Source: Lachnospiraceae bacterium (lineage in GTDB: Bacteria > Bacillota > Clostridia > Lachnospirales > Lachnospiraceae). Taken from it: 47,782 nucleotides of DNA. Positions 44,104-47,782 of the stretch are shown here, piece by piece (the stretch's first letter is position 1; every line of letters starts with the position of its first letter). Position numbers and translations under genes: made by a program. Location of the stretch: assembly GCA_022796475.1 (NCBI GenBank), contig JAAWIS010000022.1:1-47782 (forward strand), read 5' to 3'. Below the pieces are notes generated by a model. It was not told where the DNA came from, searched no databases, and was given only the letters and a program-made list of their open reading frames with translations.

Positions 44104-45516
44104 ATGAATTTTTCTACTGATTTATCCAGCAATATTGAGCACTTAAAAAGTACCTTGCAGGTGGAAACATGTTTTGACGTTGTTTACAGAGTAGTGGAAA
44201 TCGGCGGGCGGAAAGGATGCCTGTTTTTTGTAGACGGACTTACCAAAGATGAAGTTCTGTTAAAAATTCTCCAGGTATTCCAGTCAGTCAAACCGGAAGA
44301 TATGCCAAACGATGCCCACGGCTTTTCCAAAAAGCACATTCCCTACGGGGAAATCGGCTTAATATCGGATGAAGAAACTGCTGTTGTTCAGCTCCTAACC
44401 GGTATTACCTGCCTGTTTTTAGACGGTTACGATCAATGCCTGACCATTGACTGCCGCACATATCCGGCCAGAGGAGTGGGAGAACCGGAAAAAGATAAAG
44501 TCATGAGAGGCTCCCGGGACGGTTTTGTAGAAACCTTAATATTCAATACTGCACTGATCCGGCGCCGAATCCGGGATCCTAAGCTGACCATGGAAATCAT
44601 GAATGCCGGGGAAAGCTCCCACACTGACATTGCTATCTGTTATATGCGTGGACGTGCTGATGAAAAGCTGCTGGCTGATATAAAGAAACGGATTGAACAC
44701 CTCCATGTAGATGCACTGACCATGAATCAGGAAAGCCTGGCTGAATGTATCTATCCTCATAAATGGTACAATCCTTTCCCGAAATTCAAGTTTTCAGAAC
44801 GGCCGGACACTGCTGCTGCTTCTATTTTAGAAGGAAATATTATAATACTGGTAGACAATTCTCCTGCTGCCATGATTCTTCCCTCTTCTGTATTTGATAT
44901 TATTGAAGAGGCAGATGACTATTATTTTCCGCCGATCACCGGAACTTACCTGCGGCTTTCCAGGATGGCCATCTCCCTTCTTACCCTTTTGTTAACGCCC
45001 CTTTGGCTGGTACTGCTCCAAAATCCGGAATCGATCCCTTCCTGGCTTGAATTTATCCGCTTATCCGATCCGCCCCATGTGCCTGTATTTTATCAGCTTA
45101 TTATTCTGGAATTTGCTATTGACGGCCTTCGTCTGGCTGCAATCAATACTCCCAGTATGCTGACCACGCCTTTAAGCGTGATTGCCGGTATTGTATTAGG
45201 AGAATATTCTGTAAAATCCGGATGGTTTAACAGTGAAACCATGCTGTATATGGCCTTTGTAACGGTAGCCAATTACTCCCAGGCAAGCTTTGAACTTGGC
45301 TATGCACTTAAATTTATGCGGATCCTTCTTTTGGTTCTCACTGCCTTCTTTAACTGGTATGGTTTCTGGACAGGACTTGTGATTTCAGCCTGTGCCGTTA
45401 TCTTTAACCGGACCATTGCAGGGAAAAGTTATATTTATCCGTTAATTCCTTTTCATTTCAGCGAGATCAAAAAACGGTTCCTCCGATGCCGTCTTCCTCA
45501 CACAGAAAAAGGATAA
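44104..45516 (+). CDS. Spore germination protein, SpoVAF/GerA family
   Basis: 470 residues. The N-terminal soluble GerA-type domain has the motifs IPYGEIGL, LTGITCLFLDG and KVMRGSRDGFVETLIFNTALIRRRIRDP. The C-terminal half has about five membrane segments and the DGLRLAAINTPSMLTTPLSVIAGIVLGE motif. SpoVAF resembles germinant-receptor A subunits and acts in the inner spore membrane, probably in ion or DPA release. It usually sits in the spoVA operon; here it stands alone with its own leader. GGAGG lies 7 nt before the ATG. Confidence 0.88.
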   Translation: MNFSTDLSSNIEHLKSTLQVETCFDVVYRVVEIGGRKGCLFFVDGLTKDEVLLKILQVFQSVKPEDMPNDAHGFSKKHIPYGEIGLISDEETAVVQLLTGITCLFLDGYDQCLTIDCRTYPARGVGEPEKDKVMRGSRDGFVETLIFNTALIRRRIRDPKLTMEIMNAGESSHTDIAICYMRGRADEKLLADIKKRIEHLHVDALTMNQESLAECIYPHKWYNPFPKFKFSERPDTAAASILEGNIIILVDNSPAAMILPSSVFDIIEEADDYYFPPITGTYLRLSRMAISLLTLLLTPLWLVLLQNPESIPSWLEFIRLSDPPHVPVFYQLIILEFAIDGLRLAAINTPSMLTTPLSVIAGIVLGEYSVKSGWFNSETMLYMAFVTVANYSQASFELGYALKFMRILLLVLTAFFNWYGFWTGLVISACAVIFNRTIAGKSYIYPLIPFHFSEIKKRFLRCRLPHTEKG

Positions 45517-45525
45517 ATGAGAGCC

Positions 45526-45569
45526 AAAAAAAGCGGCTGCCTGCCTTTCGGCCTGCAGCCGCTTTTTTG
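45526..45569. terminator. Bidirectional terminator between the germination and cupin genes
   Basis: The stem AGCGGCTGC/GCAGCCGCT (45532-45540 and 45555-45563) extends inward, is flanked by a run of seven A on the left and six T on the right, and serves the convergent genes on both strands. Confidence 0.9.
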
Positions 45570-45600
45570 CTGTCCATTTCTGCGCCCATAAACCAAACGA

Positions 45601-45930
45601 TTATTTTTTGATAAAGTCTTCCCGCATAGGTGTAAACACATCTAAAAGCATAGTATCTTCCAGTGCAACTACCCCATGTATTACGTTAGGCGCTACATAA
45701 TAAGTATCTCCTGTTACCAGTACCTTGTCTTCCTGGCCGTCTTCCTGATACAGCAGAGAGCCGGAAATCAGATAACCGATCTGCTCATGAGGATGGCTGT
45801 GCTTTGCGCCTACCGCCCCCTTTTTAAACTGCAGTTCCACAGTCATCAGGTTCGGCGAATATGCCAGAATCTTCCGCTCTACCCCTTCCCCAGCCGGCTC
45901 TAATGGAATATTTTTGTTTTCTACATACAT
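45601..45930 (-). CDS. Small cupin-domain protein
   Basis: 109 residues, a single cupin barrel. Metal-ligand motif HSHPHEQIGYLISG, followed by the second cupin motif VAPNVIHGV. Small cupins of this type bind a metal and may act as isomerases, dioxygenases or sensors. No reaction can be assigned. It is a single gene. Confidence 0.88.
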   Translation of the reverse strand: MYVENKNIPLEPAGEGVERKILAYSPNLMTVELQFKKGAVGAKHSHPHEQIGYLISGSLLYQEDGQEDKVLVTGDTYYVAPNVIHGVVALEDTMLLDVFTPMREDFIKK

Positions 45931-45993
45931 ATTGCGTTCCTCCTTATTTTACAGTGCATCCAAAATCCCTCTGGACTTATTAACGGTTCGTCT

Positions 45994-46022
45994 ATTTTAC
46001 CATAAATTTGTTTAATATTCAA
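45994..46022 (-). promoter_or_regulatory. Promoter of the cupin gene
   Basis: Minus strand TTGAAT (46017-46022), 17-bp spacer, TAAAAT (45994-45999), about 65 bp before the start. Confidence 0.65.
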
Positions 46023-46079
46023 TGCTATGCAAGGCGTGAAAAGCCTTGATTTTCCAAAGGTTCGATATATAAGTCCCTG

Positions 46080-46217
46080 CTAAACTGTGTCAGTTTTTGT
46101 GAGTGTTTGCAACAAATTTGCATCACCAAAATTCACCAGGTTTTTGCACTCCTCCATCATTAGGTGGCCGAATTCGTTTATGATGGTCATTGTCTGCACT
46201 CCGGAAGGTGTTTCCAT
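46080..46217 (-). CDS. Small minus-strand ORF in mobile-element debris
   Basis: 45 residues from an ATG at 46217 (METPSGVQTMTIINEF…EECKNLVNFGDAN…). The reading looks protein-like but matches no family I know. It lies just past a frameshifted ORF on the same strand. It may be a small element gene or a fragment. Confidence 0.3.
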   Translation of the reverse strand: METPSGVQTMTIINEFGHLMMEECKNLVNFGDANLLQTLTKTDTV

Positions 46218-46252
46218 TTCGGCAACACCATTAACAAAATCACTTCATCCTT

Positions 46253-46462
46253 TTATTTCAGATCAATATAAAAATTGTTATCGTCCTGCCATGTGAAACA
46301 TTCAAGTTCGCTGTCCATGTATTCCAGAACATGATCCTGATACCAGTTTCCATGTGCAAGTACACGCATATCAGGATTACGAACCCAAACTACTGTGTTA
46401 TCGCTGATAAGTCCTATTCCTTAATGTCATATCCCTTACCATCCCTTCTTTTTTGGTTTCAT
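46253..46462 (-). pseudogene. Frameshifted small protein of an integrative element
   Basis: Reading the minus strand from an ATG at 46462, three frames must be joined: MKPKKK, then DGKGYDIKE, then GLISDNTVVWVRNPD continuing through HGNWYQDHVLEYMDSE to …NNFYIDLK and TAA at 46253. Two shifts (near 46445 and 46419) break it. The last 55 codons read well. It is divergent from the XRE gene, as in phage and ICE control regions. The family is unrecognised. Confidence 0.5.
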
Positions 46463-46472
46463 TTTTGTTCCG

Positions 46473-46578
46473 TTTTGTTGCTGTTAAGACTATTGTGTGT
46501 GATAAAAAAGTATATACCAAGCTTTTTTGTTGTTTTTAGCGCTTTTTGTTGACGTTAGCACTTTTTTGTTGCTACAAT
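46473..46578 (+). repeat. Operator-like direct repeats around the XRE promoter
   Basis: Four copies of a TTTTTGTTG core occur, with GTTG at 46477, 46529, 46548 and 46568. The last three are spaced 19 and 20 bp, and two are bounded by GCT…AGC (GCTTTTTTGTTGTTTTTAGC). They overlap the -35 (46549-46554) and spacer of the XRE promoter. Confidence 0.55.
46549..46578 (+). promoter_or_regulatory. Promoter of the XRE-type regulator
   Basis: TTGACG (46549-46554), 18-bp spacer, TACAAT (46573-46578), 19 bp before the ATG. Covered by the direct repeats, so probably autoregulated. Confidence 0.65.
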
Positions 46579-46597
46579 TACTAATTGAAAGGTAGTG

Positions 46598-46977
46598 ATG
46601 CTTTTGAAAGATAGCATCAAAAAACTAAGAAAAGGATAGATTTAACGCAACAAGAATTTGCTGATAGGATCGGCATTAAAAGAAATTCTTATGCAAATTA
46701 TGAAACTGGGAGAAATACCCCTATAGATGCTATAATTCTTTCTATCTGTCGGGAATTCAACGTCAATGAAGAATGGCTCCGGGACGGGACTGGAGAGATG
46801 TTTGCAGAATTGGATGTGGAAGATCAACTCATGGCATGGGCTGGAAAGGTGATTGGTGGCCACGATTCCAAATTCAAAAAAGATTATTTGACTATACTTT
46901 CAGAGTTAGGCGAACACGAATGGGAAACGCTTGAGAAGATGCAAAACATTCTCCATAAGTCCCAAGAAAAGAAATAA
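46598..46977 (+). pseudogene. XRE-family repressor with an early frameshift
   Basis: The ATG at 46598 opens MLLKDSIKKLRKG and then stops at TAG. One frame over, the sequence continues as IDLTQQEFADRIGIKRNSYA, the recognition helix of an XRE helix-turn-helix, and runs through IILSICREFNVNEEWLRDGTGEMF to TAA at 46977. A single missing base near 46633 explains the shift. Repaired, it would be about 126 residues and resemble phage/ICE repressors. As it stands no complete repressor is made, unless an internal start or slippage in the AAAAGG run rescues it. Confidence 0.75.
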
Positions 46978-47066
46978 TTTATACCATGACAATATAATAT
47001 GCTTACCCGGGCAGCCGGGGGACGTGCTCTCATCCGTTCCGAGTCTTGCGGAAAGGGGTGATTATT

Positions 47067-47150
47067 ATGAGTACATATGAGGAATTCATGGTTATACTGA
47101 CAGTCGCTCTTTTGATTGTGGGAATTCTGAATTTGAGAAATAAGAAATAG
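47067..47150 (+). CDS. Holin-like type I toxin (27 residues)
   Basis: An ATG at 47067 with AAGGGG upstream (6-8 nt) opens a 27-codon ORF, MSTYEEFMVILTVALL followed by IVGILNLRN and KK. A short polar start, one hydrophobic membrane segment and a basic tail match the putative holin-like toxins (Hol_Tox; TxpA/Fst-like) of Firmicutes, which often begin MSTYE. Such peptides insert into the membrane and are toxic when unrepressed. The mRNA ends in a 12-bp terminator that includes the stop codon. A convergent antisense RNA overlaps its 3' end. It is intact, unlike its neighbours. TATAAT at 46993-46998 is the likely -10; the -35 is poor. Confidence 0.78.
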   Translation: MSTYEEFMVILTVALLIVGILNLRNKK

Positions 47151-47250
47151 CCGTCCTGCTCACTGGCAATGATCGGACGGCTATTTCTATATGCCTAACT
47201 TAATTATTCGCCGGGCCGGGTGACTTGCACTCACCTTCCGGCTGTCTTGT
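47144..47250 (-). ncRNA. Antisense antitoxin RNA of the holin-like toxin
   Basis: A minus-strand promoter (TTGAAA at 47281-47286, 17-bp spacer, TATAAT at 47258-47263) predicts a start near 47250. The RNA runs through a hairpin with GGTGA/TCACC arms (47219-47236), passes the toxin's terminator and is stopped there by the same 12-bp stem. It is about 105 nt and fully complementary to the toxin's 3' end and tail, as in the TxpA/RatA arrangement. Confidence 0.65.
47145..47186. terminator. Shared terminator of toxin and antitoxin RNAs
   Basis: The perfect 12-bp stem AAATAGCCGTCC (47145-47156) / GGACGGCTATTT (47175-47186) has an 18-nt loop. The toxin stop codon TAG lies within the 5' arm. Usable in both directions. 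Confidence 0.8.
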
Positions 47251-47257
47251 TAAGCAT

Positions 47258-47286
47258 ATTATATGTCATTATCTTTAATTTTTCAA
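47258..47286 (-). promoter_or_regulatory. Promoter of the antitoxin RNA
   Basis: TTGAAA, 17-bp spacer, TATAAT on the minus strand. It is stronger than the promoter expected for the toxin, as type I systems require. Confidence 0.7.
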
Positions 47287-47369
47287 CTACTAATTTTGAA
47301 CCGTCCTGCCATCTGCAAATGATAGGCGGTAACACTCATATAAGCCTTATATAACGATTTTAACCGCAT
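47283..47369 (-). CDS. Possible 28-residue basic peptide
   Basis: An ATG at 47369 opens MRLKSLYKAYMSVTAYHLQM and seven or eight more residues before TGA. The ribosome site is poor (AGGG two nt away). It overlaps the antitoxin promoter and the 5' end of the integrase fragment. It is protein-like but uncertain. Confidence 0.3.
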   Translation of the reverse strand: MRLKSLYKAYMSVTAYHLQMAGRFKISS

Positions 47370-47567
47370 AGCCCTATAAAAATACCAAATAATTTCGGTT
47401 CTATAAGCAAACTGTCAGGAAACCGCCGCAAACCTTACATTGTACGGAAGCCGAAAGAGAGCGGCGGCTCCGTAATTGTCGGCTATGCGGCAACCCGTGA
47501 AGAAGGGCTTGCAATGCTGGCGGCATATAACGCTAACCCGTGGGACGTGGACAAGGTAAAAATCACG
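47364..47567 (+). pseudogene. N-terminal fragment of a tyrosine integrase
   Basis: The open stretch reads NNFGSISKLSGNRRKPYIV, RKPKESGG, VGYAATREEGLAMLAAYN and NPWDVDKVKIT. This is the arm-type DNA-binding start of Tn916-like tyrosine integrases. No start codon is in frame downstream of the stop at 47361. After 47567 the match ends and no catalytic domain follows. Its base composition is GC-richer than the sequence around it. Confidence 0.75.
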
Positions 47568-47593
47568 CCCTCACACAGCGTTTTTATTCGTTT

Positions 47594-47656
47594 TTGTATT
47601 TCTCCTTTTTTAATATCACTGATTAAATCTTTTAATAACGGAGTTTCTGTACTTAG
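47594..47656 (-). pseudogene. N-terminal fragment of a DUF262 protein
   Basis: On the minus strand the sequence reads LSTETPLLKDLISDIKKGEI, the conserved start of DUF262 (GmrSD/ParB-like nuclease) proteins. It is cut upstream by the CTAG-bounded element end (47661) and downstream at about 47594. Intact DUF262 proteins run to several hundred residues and are often found in defence systems. Confidence 0.6.
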
Positions 47657-47660
47657 GCGG

Positions 47661-47782
47661 CTAGTGTTCTGACACATTTGCTCTCATAAATTTTATCATT
47701 CCTTTCGCTTCGCTCAAGGCACAAACAAGACATGAAAAAGTTTGTTGTACCTCCCCTCCACTTCGTTTATAATATCCTTGGG
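47661..47782 (+). mobile_element. Probable left end of an insertion sequence continuing past the window
   Basis: The end CTAGTGTTCTGACA repeats the first 11 bases of the MITE inverted repeat at 36837. It interrupts the DUF262 fragment. Inside it a plus-strand promoter (TTGTAC at 47745-47750, 17-bp spacer, TATAAT at 47768-47773) points to a gene, presumably the transposase, beyond the edge. No transposase is visible. Confidence 0.45.

Larger units (their letters stand above)
46986..47270. repeat. Inverted repeat flanking the toxin module, carrying both promoters
   Basis: ATGACAATATAATATGCTTA at 46986-47005 recurs inverted at 47251-47270 with one base gap. Each copy holds a TATAAT box facing inward. 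The module is therefore symmetric, with similar promoter regions driving the toxin mRNA and the antisense RNA. Confidence 0.65.

Noticed and set aside
1-47782. tRNA or rRNA genes
   Set aside because: No cloverleaf with TTCGAATC-type arm or rRNA signature was seen on either strand by eye; a dedicated scan would settle it.

Overview
The window looks like the chromosome of a spore-forming, gut-type Lachnospiraceae (Clostridia). The indicators are a SpoVAF/GerA-type spore germination gene, a stand-alone HPr, YesM/YesN-type two-component control of a sugar ABC transporter, lipoprotein binding proteins with a typical Gram-positive lipobox, an LPxTG surface protein, and Gram-positive Shine-Dalgarno sites (GGAGG 5-9 nt before starts, including GTG and TTG starts). 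The middle is ordinary chromosome. Both ends, and the first 3.7 kb, carry decayed or foreign DNA.

Layout. 1-445: remnants, namely an unidentified ORF running off the edge and an OmpR-type response regulator that lost most of its receiver. 558-3725: a visibly AT-rich 1055-residue protein combining a class I methyltransferase-like N-terminus, a STAND-type P-loop NTPase and a long TPR-like C-terminus; this is the best candidate for an undescribed (probably defence) system. 4015-11425: an unknown coiled-coil protein and a giant cell-wall-anchored adhesin. 11577-13345: an unknown small protein and a degenerate GGDEF-EAL protein. 13548-19623: a LacI-controlled sucrose/fructan operon (GH32, binding protein, two permeases) with a clear promoter and operator. 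19931-20197: HPr. 20339-28978: a YesN-YesM / ABC transporter / GH3 glycosidase cluster. 29082-41601: housekeeping genes (queH, rpoD, lipid kinase, mutY, birA, a small membrane protein, ornithine carbamoyltransferase, patatin, SPFH and NfeD proteins, an rRNA/tRNA methyltransferase, nadE), interrupted by a 168-bp MITE-like element.

41921-45516 runs on the plus strand: an Rrf2 regulator, a bacteriohemerythrin and a TcdA-type dehydratase form a likely redox/iron-sulfur cluster. A 540-bp intergenic stretch follows, holding a candidate small RNA on the minus strand, a folded repeat and a 42-bp palindrome, and then comes the orphan SpoVAF-like gene. A cupin gene follows on the minus strand.

46080-47782 is the wreck of an integrative element. 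It contains a frameshifted minus-strand ORF, a frameshifted XRE repressor behind a set of operator-like repeats, an intact 27-residue holin-like toxin with a convergent antisense RNA (type I toxin-antitoxin), an integrase N-terminal fragment, a DUF262 N-terminal fragment and what looks like the end of an insertion sequence. The terminal bases of that sequence match the inverted repeats of the MITE at 36.8 kb.

All functional calls come from reading motifs by eye. No database search was run.
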